A stretch of 64,000 bases of DNA from Affinundibacterium macrobrachii (lineage in GTDB: Bacteria > Pseudomonadota > Gammaproteobacteria > Burkholderiales > Burkholderiaceae_D). The first letter of the stretch is position 1, and each line of letters opens with the position of its first letter. The stretch spans positions 703,756-767,755 of the forward strand of contig NZ_BMYT01000002.1 in NCBI RefSeq assembly GCF_014652415.1, given 5' to 3'. Below are positions 1 to 10,640 of this stretch, piece by piece. Position numbers and translations under genes: made by a program. The notes under the pieces are model-generated. The model did no database searches, was not told the DNA's origin, and saw only the letters and a program-made list of their open reading frames with translations.

Positions 1-813
1 CCTGGTTATCCTTGTAATCGCCACTTCTTGCGTTTGATTGAAGCCTCTGCCGCCTTGGTTCCAGTCGGGCCCGAAATGCGTTATCAACTGACGCCCGAGT
101 TAATTCAAGCACACTGGCAAGAGCAGACGGTGGGCGCACTATTGGCGTCACCTGCCAACCCAACTGGGACATTGCTGAGCAAGCAGGAGTTGCTTGCCTT
201 ATCGCAAGCGATACATGCCCGTGCAGGGCATATGGTTGTGGATGAGATTTATCATGGTTTGACCTACGGCGTTGAGGCAAGTAGCGTTTTGGAAGTGAAT
301 GATGATGCCTTTGTACTCAATAGTTTCTCTAAGTATTTTGGCATGACAGGTTGGCGACTAGGCTGGCTGATTGCGCCGGATGCTGCGGTATCTGAATTAG
401 AAAAATTGGCGCAAAATTTATACATCAGTGCTTCAAGCATTGCACAATATGCAGCGCTTGCTTGCTTTGAGCCTGCAAGTATCGATATCTTTGAAGAACG
501 TCGGCGTGCATTTGCAAGTCGGCGAGATTTTCTATTGCCAGCGCTACGCCAATTAGGATTTAAGATCGCTGTGGAGCCTGCAGGCGCATTTTATTTATAT
601 GCGGACATCAGTGCATTTGGTGGCGATGCTTACGCGTTTTGTCAGCATTTTTTAGAGACCGAGTATCTTGCTTTTACGCCAGGACTTGATTTTGGATATC
701 ACCAAGCGCAGCAACATGTACGCTTTGCTTATACCCAAGACCTTTCACGTTTGCAGCAAGCGGTAGAGCGAATTGCGCGCGGCTTAGCAACTTGGAAAAG
801 CATCGCAGCATAA
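1..813 (+). CDS. Class I/II PLP-dependent aminotransferase, 5' end missing
   Basis: The reading frame is open from base 1 (PGYPCNRHF just before a TTG at 28), so the gene starts upstream of the window and only about 270 C-terminal residues are seen. The fold-type I aminotransferase signature is clear: a PANPTG motif, then VVDEIYHGL with the cofactor aspartate, and SFSKYFGMTGWRLGW, whose lysine (codon 331-333) should carry the PLP Schiff base. The C-terminal small domain ends with FAYTQD, holding the arginine that usually binds the substrate carboxylate. The family transfers amino groups between an amino acid and a 2-oxo acid in the cytoplasm. The exact substrate cannot be read from this fragment; aspartate/alanine-type aminotransferases are the nearest relatives. 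Confidence 0.9.
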   Translation, partial: PGYPCNRHFLRLIEASAALVPVGPEMRYQLTPELIQAHWQEQTVGALLASPANPTGTLLSKQELLALSQAIHARAGHMVVDEIYHGLTYGVEASSVLEVNDDAFVLNSFSKYFGMTGWRLGWLIAPDAAVSELEKLAQNLYISASSIAQYAALACFEPASIDIFEERRRAFASRRDFLLPALRQLGFKIAVEPAGAFYLYADISAFGGDAYAFCQHFLETEYLAFTPGLDFGYHQAQQHVRFAYTQDLSRLQQAVERIARGLATWKSIAA

Positions 814-1141
814 ATTCGTTGTAGGAAATTCTGTGTTTGTGACGATGCCTTATCTCACCGTTTTTGATTGATGCTTGTTTTCGTCGACGCCAATTGTTGC
901 TCGATAATGACATTGCAAACACTGCTGATGCTTCGCTAGCATTAAATCACTTCACGCGTCAGCAATTGCGATTCTTTTTCCATTAAAATTAGCGCGATGC
1001 TAAATCTGATGCGACTGTATCTCCTCAGTTTGATGCGTCGCATAAATTAATTTGAATGCTTGTAGATCATTAAACTGATCAACCATAAATCTTCTGGTGC
1101 TGCCTTGTCTGTGCAGTACCTCATTAAATGTGGAGTCGTGT
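814..1141. other. Intergenic region, 328 bp
   Basis: No convincing gene lies between the aminotransferase and the next hydrolase. Open frames on both strands here lack family character and initiation signals. I see no strong terminator after the aminotransferase. The last 15 bases carry the GGAG ribosome binding site of the downstream gene. Confidence 0.5.
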
Positions 1142-2116
1142 ATGCAGTTATTCACCATTGCAAGACAGATTGTGTTCGGTACTTTGTTGCTGCTCTTGAT
1201 TCCAGCGCGAGCAGAATTTGTGCAAACAACGATAACGGTGGGCGAGGGCGTCAACACACTGTATGGTAGCTTATTGGTTCCGGGACATAAGACTAAGCCG
1301 CCAGTGGTGTTAATTATCGCTGGCTCTGGACCAACTGATCGTGATGGGAATAGTCCGGCTTTACCAGGAAAAAACAATAATTTAAAAATGCTTGCGGAGG
1401 AATTAGCAATCGCTGGTTTTGCCTCAGTTCGTTTTGATAAACGCGGCATAGGCGAAAGTTTTGCTGCGGGCAAAGCCGAAGAAGATTTACGCTTTCAAAC
1501 TTATGTCACGGATGTGCAAAGTTGGATTCAGCTACTGAATAAAGACCCGCGTTTTAGCGGTGTGGCGGTAATAGGCCATAGTGAAGGATCGACTTTAGGC
1601 ATCATGGCCTTGCAAAATGAATCGGTGCAAGCCTATGTATCAGTTGCAGGGCCAGCACAATCCGCATCAAAAATATTGCGCGCACAATTGGCAAATAAAT
1701 TGCCCCCCGATTTGGCAAAGCTCAATGAGTCTATTCTCACCAGTATGGAGAAATCTGAATTCGTGAAAGATGTTCCTGCTCCATTGTTGGCATTGTATCG
1801 CCCTAGCGTACAAGGCTATTTGATGTCGTGGTTTCCTATCGTGCCAGCTGATGCGATAAAAAAATTAGCGATGCCTATCGCGATTTTTCAAGGTGATACA
1901 GATATTCAAGTGGGCGTGAGTCAAGCCGTACAATTAGCGCAGGCACAGCCCAAAGCGGAGTTACATGTGATCAAAGGAATGAATCATATTATGAAAACCG
2001 TACCTGCTGATAACGCCCAACAAATCGCTTCTTATAGTGATCCAAACTTGGTACTTGATGCCGATTTCATTAAAAAGTTGACGAGTTTTTTGAAGAGAAA
2101 TTTAGTTGCGAAGTAG
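1142..2116 (+). CDS. Secreted alpha/beta hydrolase
   Basis: This 324-residue protein has a signal peptide (MQLFTIARQIVFGTLLLLL...ARA) followed by an alpha/beta hydrolase fold. The oxyanion region IIAGSGPTDRDGN lies near residues 60-75 and the nucleophile elbow is GHSEGS with Ser147. A late GMNHIMK motif supplies the likely catalytic histidine, and the acid is probably in GDTDIQV. It is probably a periplasmic or secreted esterase or acyl-peptidase-like enzyme; the substrate is unknown. ATG 1142 was chosen because it directly begins the signal peptide and follows GGAG at normal spacing; an upstream in-frame start at 1097 would put extra residues before the signal. A strong terminator follows 107 bp downstream. 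Confidence 0.88.
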   Translation: MQLFTIARQIVFGTLLLLLIPARAEFVQTTITVGEGVNTLYGSLLVPGHKTKPPVVLIIAGSGPTDRDGNSPALPGKNNNLKMLAEELAIAGFASVRFDKRGIGESFAAGKAEEDLRFQTYVTDVQSWIQLLNKDPRFSGVAVIGHSEGSTLGIMALQNESVQAYVSVAGPAQSASKILRAQLANKLPPDLAKLNESILTSMEKSEFVKDVPAPLLALYRPSVQGYLMSWFPIVPADAIKKLAMPIAIFQGDTDIQVGVSQAVQLAQAQPKAELHVIKGMNHIMKTVPADNAQQIASYSDPNLVLDADFIKKLTSFLKRNLVAK

Positions 2117-2222
2117 TGACGTAGAGGATGCTCGATATTTATATGCCGCTTAGTACTAGGTATTTTAGTAGGTGCTTAAGTCGGTGCTTTAGTAAACACA
2201 CCAAAGCAAGGTAATAAAAAGA

Positions 2223-2256
2223 AACAGCGCCGTTTTGATGCGGCGCTGTTTTTTTT
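2223..2256 (+). terminator. Rho-independent terminator after the alpha/beta hydrolase gene
   Basis: A perfect 10-bp stem (AACAGCGCCG / CGGCGCTGTT) with an 8-base loop runs straight into eight T residues. Its position suits termination of the plus-strand hydrolase gene ending at 2116. Only weak A-tracts lie on the other side, so it may act poorly for the minus-strand gene ending at 2330. Confidence 0.9.
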
Positions 2257-2329
2257 AAGGTCTTTTTTGCGGATGCTGTTTTAGGATCATTTTTCAGAGT
2301 TCATGAACAGTAAGCACCCTGATCAGGCG

Positions 2330-2884
2330 TTAAGGCAACATCCGTTTTAAAGTATTGTCCTTCACCATATAGTGATGATACAGACCCGCTAAGGCGTGCA
2401 AGCCAATCAGGTAGTAGCCAACTAAGCCGACGGTTTCATGTACTTCTTCGATACTTTTTGCGAGTGCCTTATCGGGACCGATTAAGGCTGGAAGTTCGAG
2501 GCCAAAGAATGGAATTGGCTGTGCTTCCGCGCTTAAGATTAACCAACCAGCAAGCGGCATGCCAAGCATTAGTGCATACAAGGCGATGTGCATGACTTTC
2601 GCTAGTATTTCTTGCCAAGCTGGTGGCGCAGGAATGATCGCTGGAGTCGGATTACGTAAACGAATTAGCACACGCAATACGGCAAAAGCGAGTACCGATA
2701 AGCCCAACATAAAGTGCCACATTTTCATCGCTTTGCGCGCATCTGTTCCTTTGGGAAAGAGTTCTCTTAATTCGATGCTGGCGTACACCGCAATTAATAA
2801 AAATAGCATCAGCCAATGCAAGCCTATGCTAAGCGCGTGATAGCGCTGCGTGCTAACGGTAGAGACAGGTTTTGGGATAGCCAT
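2330..2884 (-). CDS. Cytochrome b561 family protein
   Basis: A 184-residue inner-membrane protein with four predicted helices at about 17-37, 56-76, 95-117 and 152-172. The prokaryotic b561 pattern is present: SIGLHW (His23), MWHFMLG (His57), VMHIALY (His99) and YYLIGLHALAGLYHH (His163, His170, His171), enough to coordinate two b haems. The family shuttles electrons between quinol and periplasmic acceptors, and some members are superoxide:quinone oxidoreductases (CybB). The length matches the family. It is divergent from the histidine kinase gene at 3126, with a 19-bp palindrome between the two. Confidence 0.9.
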   Translation of the reverse strand: MAIPKPVSTVSTQRYHALSIGLHWLMLFLLIAVYASIELRELFPKGTDARKAMKMWHFMLGLSVLAFAVLRVLIRLRNPTPAIIPAPPAWQEILAKVMHIALYALMLGMPLAGWLILSAEAQPIPFFGLELPALIGPDKALAKSIEEVHETVGLVGYYLIGLHALAGLYHHYMVKDNTLKRMLP

Positions 2885-3061
2885 ATAGTTTCCTTTGATG
2901 ATGCCAAGTATTTATATGATAGGCGAAGTCCAGAGTCGATTGACATCGTTTAATGAAAAGTGTCGTTTTATTTGTAAAAGCGCAAGCAGTTTGTCGATGC
3001 CATAAATCGAATGCGAAAAAAATCGTATTTGATCCGCGGAAAATCGTAATTGATCTCAATT

Positions 3062-3080
3062 TGCTCGTGTTACACGAGCA
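3062..3080. promoter_or_regulatory. 19-bp palindrome in the divergent promoter region
   Basis: TGCTCGTGT-T-ACACGAGCA is a perfect inverted repeat (9-bp arms, one central base) between the divergent cytochrome b561 and histidine kinase genes, 45 bp before the kinase start. No T-tract follows, so it looks like an operator rather than a terminator. The binding protein is unknown. Confidence 0.5.
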
Positions 3081-3125
3081 GTCGATCTACAGTAAGCTAT
3101 CACTGATGTTGAATGAGGAAAAACT

Positions 3126-4331
3126 ATGTGGCAGAGCGTAATTAATTGGTATAAAAATTGGAATGACGAGTTACTGAATGTCTTGCGTGATCCACAGTTG
3201 GTAGAAACTGTGACGATTCCATGGCGCAAAAAAATTGCGAAGCAAGCTGCAAATTTATCAGCAATTGAGCGCGATCAGTTGTACCAGTTTTGTCTTGAAT
3301 ACCAAGGCGCAAAGCTGTGGTGGGCGGTGACCAAGTTAACGATTTTGTTCTCTGCTCTAGGCTTAGTGCTGTACTCGTTTAAACAAAAGGTGCACTGGTT
3401 GCCTGCTGTATTGGTGATGAATTTATTAGGATGGATGTTAGTGTTTGCCTTGGTCGGTATTTGGTTTAATTATCGTCAAATTTCGCGACGGCATTTTCAT
3501 TTTTCTGCGAGTGCATTTCTTGGCGTGCTGTTTGGTTTTTTTGGTTTTACTTCATTAAGTGCGGTGATTCGAGGAAAAGATATTTGGGCGACAATTTGGA
3601 AGGACGGTCCGATTGTATTGGTAGTCGCTGGCATTGCTGGCGCACTGTATGTGCTGATGATTGGTATCGTCGCAGGTTGGCGTAATCAAGGCTACGAGAC
3701 CAAAGCCGCGCAATTGGCGCTCGATGCAGAACGCGAAAAGAGCGCACGACAAGAAAGTGAGTCACAGTTGCGCTTGCTAAGGGCGCAAATCGAGCCACAT
3801 TTTTTATTTAATACACTAGGGGCCGTGCAACAACTCGCTGAACAAGGCGCACCAAAGGCGGCGGAGCTGACTGCGAATTTGATTGTCTTTTTGCGAGCCA
3901 GTATGAGTGAAATGCGCGCCGAGCAAATTAGCCTGGCAGAAGAGTTTCGCTTAATCCAAGCCTATCTCGAAGTGATGAAAGCGAGAATGGGGTCACGGTT
4001 GAATTTCGAATTACAATTGCCGCCCGAGTTGGCATCGATTCCTGTACCAAGTATGTTATTGCTGACCTTAGCTGAAAACGCCATTAAACACGGTATCGAG
4101 CCATCTTTACGTGGCGGCGACATCCAAATCGTTGCGGAAAAATTAGGCACGGATTTGCTGATCACAGTGCAAGATAGCGGAGTTGGATTGAGTGATAAGC
4201 CGAACCCAGGAATAGGATTGCGAAATGTACGTGATCGTCTACGTTTGCAATACGGCACACACGCGACACTGTCGATTGCAGAAGCGGAACAAGGTGGGGT
4301 GATTGCCGAAGTGACGATACCCTTGGCTTGA
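3126..4331 (+). CDS. Sensor histidine kinase, LytS/YehU-like (HisKA_5/7TM-less type)
   Basis: A 401-residue membrane kinase. Hydrophobic segments between residues about 65 and 185 form roughly four transmembrane helices. A short coiled-coil linker rich in E, K and R follows, then the LytS-type H-box EPHFLFNTL with His225 as the phosphorylation site. The C-terminal HATPase_c domain shows an N-box (LAENAIKHGI), a G1 box (DSGVGL) and a G2 box (GIGLRNVRDRL). The ATG follows GAGGAA at good spacing. The gene lies 129 bp upstream of a LytTR response regulator on the same strand, its obvious partner. No periplasmic sensor domain is visible, so the stimulus may be sensed within the membrane. Confidence 0.93.
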   Translation: MWQSVINWYKNWNDELLNVLRDPQLVETVTIPWRKKIAKQAANLSAIERDQLYQFCLEYQGAKLWWAVTKLTILFSALGLVLYSFKQKVHWLPAVLVMNLLGWMLVFALVGIWFNYRQISRRHFHFSASAFLGVLFGFFGFTSLSAVIRGKDIWATIWKDGPIVLVVAGIAGALYVLMIGIVAGWRNQGYETKAAQLALDAEREKSARQESESQLRLLRAQIEPHFLFNTLGAVQQLAEQGAPKAAELTANLIVFLRASMSEMRAEQISLAEEFRLIQAYLEVMKARMGSRLNFELQLPPELASIPVPSMLLLTLAENAIKHGIEPSLRGGDIQIVAEKLGTDLLITVQDSGVGLSDKPNPGIGLRNVRDRLRLQYGTHATLSIAEAEQGGVIAEVTIPLA

Positions 4332-4460
4332 TCTGTTTTGCTGGTCGTGGAGGCCAGCACATCACGGTTTGATAACACTAAGCACATTAATCGATTCGTC
4401 AGCGGATTCGTCAATCAAGTCATCAATAAAGAATTTATACCAATCAATAAAGAGTGATCA

Positions 4461-5210
4461 ATGAAAACAAAAGTCTTAATCGCCGAAGATGAACCTCTAA
4501 TGCGTGAACGCTTATTAAGCCAATTGGACAGATTGTGGCCGCAGGCGGAGATTGTCATGGTGGCAGAAAATGGCAATGATGCTTGGGATGGTTTTCTTGA
4601 GCATGAGCCGAATTTGGTACTGCTCGATATTCGTATGCCCGGCTTGTCTGGGATTGAGGTTGCGCGTCGAATTGGCAAGGCTGCGCATATCATCTTTATC
4701 ACCGCGTATGATCAATATGCGATCGAAGCTTTTGATGCTGGCGCGATTGATTATGTACTGAAACCTGTACAAGAAGATCGTTTGCGAAAAGCACTCGACA
4801 GAGTACAAGAGAAATTGCAAGCGACACCTACTGATTTGCAGGCAATCTTGAAGAGTCTACAAGCAGCTACTGCTTCCGTTAAGCCTGAGAAAATGAAGTG
4901 GATTAAAGCAAGTGTTGGAAAACAAATTAAGTTAATCGATGTCGATGATGTGTTGTTCTTTCAATCTGATACCAAATACACCCGCGTTGTATTGGCCGAA
5001 TATGAAGCCTTGCTGCGGACACCATTGAAGGACTTGCTCGATGGGCTCGATAGCGACAAGTTTTGGCAAGTGCATCGATCTACCGTGGTCAATGCCAAAG
5101 CGATTGCAGCAGCAGAAAGAGTGGATGCTGAACGTATGCAGTTGCTAATAAAAGGACACAATGAAAAGCTGTTAGTGAGCCGAAATTTCACTTATTTATT
5201 TCGCGAGTAA
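4461..5210 (+). CDS. LytTR-family DNA-binding response regulator
   Basis: A 249-residue protein with an N-terminal receiver domain (acidic pair EDE near residue 9; phospho-acceptor Asp56 in LLDIRMPG; Thr in FITAYD; Lys in YVLKPV). A C-terminal LytTR domain starts near residue 150 (WIKASVGKQIKLIDVDDVLFF... FWQVHRSTVVN). LytTR proteins bind pairs of roughly 9-bp direct repeats about two helical turns apart, and a candidate pair lies at 5468-5496, upstream of the metalloprotease gene. Partner of the kinase at 3126-4331. The target gene set is unknown. Confidence 0.94.
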   Translation: MKTKVLIAEDEPLMRERLLSQLDRLWPQAEIVMVAENGNDAWDGFLEHEPNLVLLDIRMPGLSGIEVARRIGKAAHIIFITAYDQYAIEAFDAGAIDYVLKPVQEDRLRKALDRVQEKLQATPTDLQAILKSLQAATASVKPEKMKWIKASVGKQIKLIDVDDVLFFQSDTKYTRVVLAEYEALLRTPLKDLLDGLDSDKFWQVHRSTVVNAKAIAAAERVDAERMQLLIKGHNEKLLVSRNFTYLFRE

Positions 5211-7142
<1,932 letters not shown>

Positions 7143-7189
7143 GTTCGATGTGTGATTGACGGTTAAATTTTAGTCTGTGGGACTTTTAG

Positions 7190-7220
7190 ACGCCTGACAG
7201 AAATGTCAGGCGTTTTTTTT
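7190..7220 (+). terminator. Rho-independent terminator after the M4 protease gene
   Basis: A perfect 10-bp stem (ACGCCTGACA / TGTCAGGCGT) closes a GAAA tetraloop and runs into eight T residues. It lies 48 bp after the protease stop, between convergent genes. Confidence 0.92.
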
Positions 7221-7277
7221 ACGCATTTCAATCGAAAGATAACTTTGCGTGATCTTAGTGTGATTTTGGTATGTGGA

Positions 7278-8267
7278 TTATTTCACCTTCGTAAGAAATT
7301 CTTCGATTTTCTGTAGCATCCATTGTGGCGCATCCGCCATAATAAAATGCTTCGCGTCTTGCGCAAACGCGATGTTGTTGAAGTCTTTAGGAATGTTTGC
7401 TAATTGTTTTTCGTAGGTCGCTTGTACTTGTGCCGCAGGTGTGTACGGTGCGCCATTTTGGAGTGCGCCCAAACTGAGTACCGGCACTTGAATGTTCTTT
7501 AATGCTGGACGTAAGTCTTTACTCGCCAGTTCACTCATCGCACGACCCGAAGTCATCGGATCTGAACGCATCATGTCTTTCGCAATTTGCGCATGCCAGT
7601 CAGCATTGTTTGCCATATTTTTTGCCATTGCCATTGGATCAAAGCCAGTATTTTGTGGCGGTGGCGTATTACCTGATTTTTGCATATTCGCTTGTGCTTC
7701 TGCATACATCGCGCCCAAGGCAGGTAAGCCGTCTACATTAATCGCCGCAGCAATTTTGTCTGAGTGATTTGACGCGAGTGAGAGCGCTAAAAAGCCACCT
7801 AAAGAATGTCCGATGATGATGGGCTTTTGCAATTTCTGCGCAGCGATATAGTCAATAATCGCTAGTTCTTGGGTCGCGATAAATCCCTTGCTGATCGCGC
7901 TGTTCGGCAACGCTTTGGTGCCAGCGAAGCCCGCTAAAGTGAGTACATGTAGTTGATACTTAGATTGAAGATGAGCGACCGTGTCTTTCCAAACGGCAGA
8001 TGATGATGCGAGACCTGGAATCAAAATGATCGGGGTTCCAGCACCGCTTACTTCGACGGTGAACGGCGCTACCGCGCTGATTGGTGAGCTTGTTGTATCG
8101 CTAGCTTTTTTGTTGGCGTCTAGTGGTGTACCTTGTTGCGCAGTCGCTGGAAGATTGATACTAAGCACTGTGGCGACAAGAATTGCACTACTGCACAAGA
8201 TGCGGCGCATATTCGTGAAACTTGATGTTGTTTGCATTTGGGAAGTGTGGAATGTTGGCGTATTCAT
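7278..8267 (-). CDS. Exported alpha/beta hydrolase
   Basis: A 329-residue protein with an alpha/beta hydrolase fold: an oxyanion strand at IILIPGLASSSAVW (about residues 80-93), the nucleophile elbow IIGHSLGGFLAL with Ser155, and a late AKHFIM with the likely catalytic histidine. A hydrophobic, cleavable signal (residues about 20-44, ending ATAQQ) indicates export. The start at 8267 is supported by AAGGAC six bases upstream; an internal Met20 would begin the signal peptide directly but lacks such a site. The fold resembles proline iminopeptidase and haloperoxidase-like hydrolases. The substrate is not predictable. It lies 205 bp downstream of the SbtA-like gene on the same strand and probably has its own promoter. 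Confidence 0.87.
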   Translation of the reverse strand: MNTPTFHTSQMQTTSSFTNMRRILCSSAILVATVLSINLPATAQQGTPLDANKKASDTTSSPISAVAPFTVEVSGAGTPIILIPGLASSSAVWKDTVAHLQSKYQLHVLTLAGFAGTKALPNSAISKGFIATQELAIIDYIAAQKLQKPIIIGHSLGGFLALSLASNHSDKIAAAINVDGLPALGAMYAEAQANMQKSGNTPPPQNTGFDPMAMAKNMANNADWHAQIAKDMMRSDPMTSGRAMSELASKDLRPALKNIQVPVLSLGALQNGAPYTPAAQVQATYEKQLANIPKDFNNIAFAQDAKHFIMADAPQWMLQKIEEFLTKVK

Positions 8268-8472
8268 AGTATGTCCTTGTGTTTGTTTTTTAATCTGAAT
8301 GGCGAGTGAAGTGCATTGTAGAGATCAAACAAACACGAAACCAGTGACAAATGTCACCAGTTTTTATGACGATTTACCTCATCACAAGATCTGCCTAGAT
8401 ATTTGCAGATTCGTGATCGCCGATATGCATAGGATTTCATGCATTTGAATTGCACCGAACCTATGCGAGGTC

Positions 8473-9459
8473 TCAAGCAAGTACCCGTTGCGCCACTTGT
8501 AAGTACAAGGGAATCCCAAACAATAAATTTAATGGGAAAGTAAGGGCGAGCGACATACCGATGTATAAAGATGGATTGGCCTCAGGAATCGCATAGCGCA
8601 CCACCGCGGGTACAGCGATATAGGAGGCACTCGACGCAAGTACCATCAACAACACCGTATTCCCTAACGAAAGCTGGAAGATCACGCCCATACCGAGTGC
8701 CAAGCCTGCATGACAAAGCGGTGCGATGACACCGAACGCAAATACCAGTGGCGATTGGTTTTTTAAGCCTGGCACATTGCGTGCAGCTAACAGACCCATG
8801 TCGAGTAAGAAGAATGCGAGTAAGCCCTTAAATAAATCGACAGAAAAAGGCCGCATCATATTTTGTCCAGCTTCGCCACTGATCATGCCGATCATGAGTG
8901 AGCCTAGCAAAAGCAACTGAGCGCCATCGGTAAAAGATTCATGGAGTAGTTTCTTCACCGAGAGCGAAGATGGCATCTCTTGGTTGACTGCGTTTGCATG
9001 GGCTTGCTGACTACGTACGCGATTCGCAATAAAAATCGCGATGATGATGGCGGGCGATTCCATCAGCGCCATCGCTGCTGCCATATGTCCACCATACGCG
9101 ATCGATTGATGATCGAGTATCTGCGTGGCGGTGATAAATGTGACCGCGCTGACTGAGCCATAAGTTGCCGCTAATGCTGCTGCATCGAAATGCGTAATAA
9201 AGCGTTTTAGCAATTGAAAAGCGAGTAAAGGGACAATGATCGCTAAGCTGATGGCGCAAGCCAAGCTGATCAATACTTCGCTGGTAAAGCCGGTTTTCTC
9301 AAGTGCGAATCCACCTTTTAAGCCTAGTGCCATCAATAAATAGAGCGATAAAAAGCGTGAAATTTGTTGTGGAATTTCTAGATTAGATTTGAAAAATCCA
9401 GCCAATAGACCGAATAAGAAAAAGAGAATAGCCGGGTCGCTAAACGTCATCATAAACAA
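8473..9459 (-). CDS. Sodium-dependent bicarbonate transporter family permease (SbtA-like)
   Basis: A 328-residue, almost entirely hydrophobic protein with about ten transmembrane helices, of the family named for cyanobacterial SbtA (Sbt_1/DUF897). Recognisable parts are FGLLAGFFKSNLEIPQ near the N-terminus, MALGLKGG, an internal YGSVSAVTFITATQ and a second-half repeat ending SASYIAVPAVVRYAIPEA. Cyanobacterial members import bicarbonate with sodium. Members in heterotrophs are common and mostly untested, so bicarbonate transport is a family-based inference. It is divergent (107 bp) from a CbbR/CmpR-like LysR gene. No SbtB-like PII gene is adjacent. Confidence 0.85.
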   Translation of the reverse strand: MFMMTFSDPAILFFLFGLLAGFFKSNLEIPQQISRFLSLYLLMALGLKGGFALEKTGFTSEVLISLACAISLAIIVPLLAFQLLKRFITHFDAAALAATYGSVSAVTFITATQILDHQSIAYGGHMAAAMALMESPAIIIAIFIANRVRSQQAHANAVNQEMPSSLSVKKLLHESFTDGAQLLLLGSLMIGMISGEAGQNMMRPFSVDLFKGLLAFFLLDMGLLAARNVPGLKNQSPLVFAFGVIAPLCHAGLALGMGVIFQLSLGNTVLLMVLASSASYIAVPAVVRYAIPEANPSLYIGMSLALTFPLNLLFGIPLYLQVAQRVLA

Positions 9460-9566
9460 AAGATCCTAGTGTGGTGCGCGTACGGAGCGCAATAGGGCGG
9501 CATTGTAGTGATTGGTTGCTATAGAGTAAAATCAATAATTATTATGTAAATCATCGATAAAAATCT
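9460..9566. promoter_or_regulatory. Divergent promoter region between the SbtA-like and LysR genes
   Basis: This 107-bp region must hold promoters for both genes. Near the LysR start it is A/T-rich and contains the perfect palindrome AATAATTATT (9534-9543) with further T-N-A triplets around it, the kind of site LysR proteins use for autoregulation. I cannot identify a specific operator with confidence. Confidence 0.4.
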
Positions 9567-10451
9567 ATGAATGTCAGTTTTCGCCAATTAAAACTTTTAC
9601 TCGCAGTAGCCGAACATCGCAGCATTACCGCAGCGGCCGATGCTTGCTACATCACGCAACCGACAGTATCAATGCAACTGAAAGCGATGTCGGATGAAGT
9701 AGGTTTGCCTTTGTACGAAGTGATTGGCAAACAGGTTTTTTTGACGGCAGCGGGAGAGGCGGTGGCGCAATCGGCGCGCATGATTCGTGACGAGTTTGAT
9801 TACTTGCAGCAGACTATCAGTGCAATGAAAGGGCACACAGAAGGGCGCTTACGCGTGGCAATTGCTAGTACCGCAAAGTATTTTGTGCCACGTATGTTGG
9901 GGAACTTTTATAAACAGTTTCCGAATATTGATATTGCATTCGAAGTCTTAAATCGTGACGGTGTCGTCAATCGTTTAAAGGCGAATGCAGATGACTTATA
10001 CATCATGTCGATTCCGCCCGCTGATTTAGATTTAGAGCAGTATCGATTTTTAGAAAATCCGCTAGTAGTAATCGCGCCTATCGATCATCCGCTCGGTGCA
10101 AAAAAGCGAATTAAACGCAAGGAGTTAATCGATGAATTATTTGTCTTGCGTGAAGCGGGTTCAGGCACGCGACTAGCATGTAACGCCTATTTCACTGAGC
10201 ATCAGTTTCAACCCAAAGTACGTTTAGAACTTGGCAGTAACGAGGCCATCAAACAAGCAGTCGCGGGTGGTTTAGGTCTCGCTATTATTTCCAAACACGC
10301 ATTGAGTCAAAATCTCGCATCAGAAGGTTTGCAAATTTTAAAGGTCGACAATTTTCCGATTCATTCTAATTGGTGGATTATTTATCCTAAAGGAAAACGA
10401 TTATCCCCAATCGCAAAGGTGTTCTTCGAGCATTTACAAGATTGGGCATAA
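9567..10451 (+). CDS. LysR-type regulator, CbbR/CmpR-like
   Basis: A 294-residue LTTR: N-terminal winged helix-turn-helix (residues about 4-63; SITAAADACYITQPTVSMQLKAM) and an effector domain from about 90 to 290. The opening FRQLKLLLAVAEHRSIT and the effector segments RLRVAIASTAKYFVPRMLG and REAGSGTR are characteristic of the CbbR/CmpR/CysB-like branch that senses carbon metabolites and controls RuBisCO or bicarbonate uptake genes. With a divergent SbtA-like permease next door, control of that permease is the natural inference. No RuBisCO genes are present in this window. Confidence 0.88.
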   Translation: MNVSFRQLKLLLAVAEHRSITAAADACYITQPTVSMQLKAMSDEVGLPLYEVIGKQVFLTAAGEAVAQSARMIRDEFDYLQQTISAMKGHTEGRLRVAIASTAKYFVPRMLGNFYKQFPNIDIAFEVLNRDGVVNRLKANADDLYIMSIPPADLDLEQYRFLENPLVVIAPIDHPLGAKKRIKRKELIDELFVLREAGSGTRLACNAYFTEHQFQPKVRLELGSNEAIKQAVAGGLGLAIISKHALSQNLASEGLQILKVDNFPIHSNWWIIYPKGKRLSPIAKVFFEHLQDWA

Positions 10452-10640
10452 TTTTATTCCAGCAAATAAAATATATTTTATTTTTCATAATGCATAGATT
10501 GTAATAAAATTGATTTAGGTTTACACGTCCAACTTCATCAAATTAATCAGACCTGCGACAGCTTTTGAGTCTTAGTTGATGTAGTCATCGGAATAAGTAT
10601 TGAATCCAACTGAAAACAGGCTACTTATCAATCTACGTAT

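Noticed and set aside
1000..1473. 157-codon open frame on the minus strand over the alpha/beta hydrolase start
   Set aside because: It overlaps the N-terminus of a gene with a clear signal peptide and conserved fold, and has no family character of its own.
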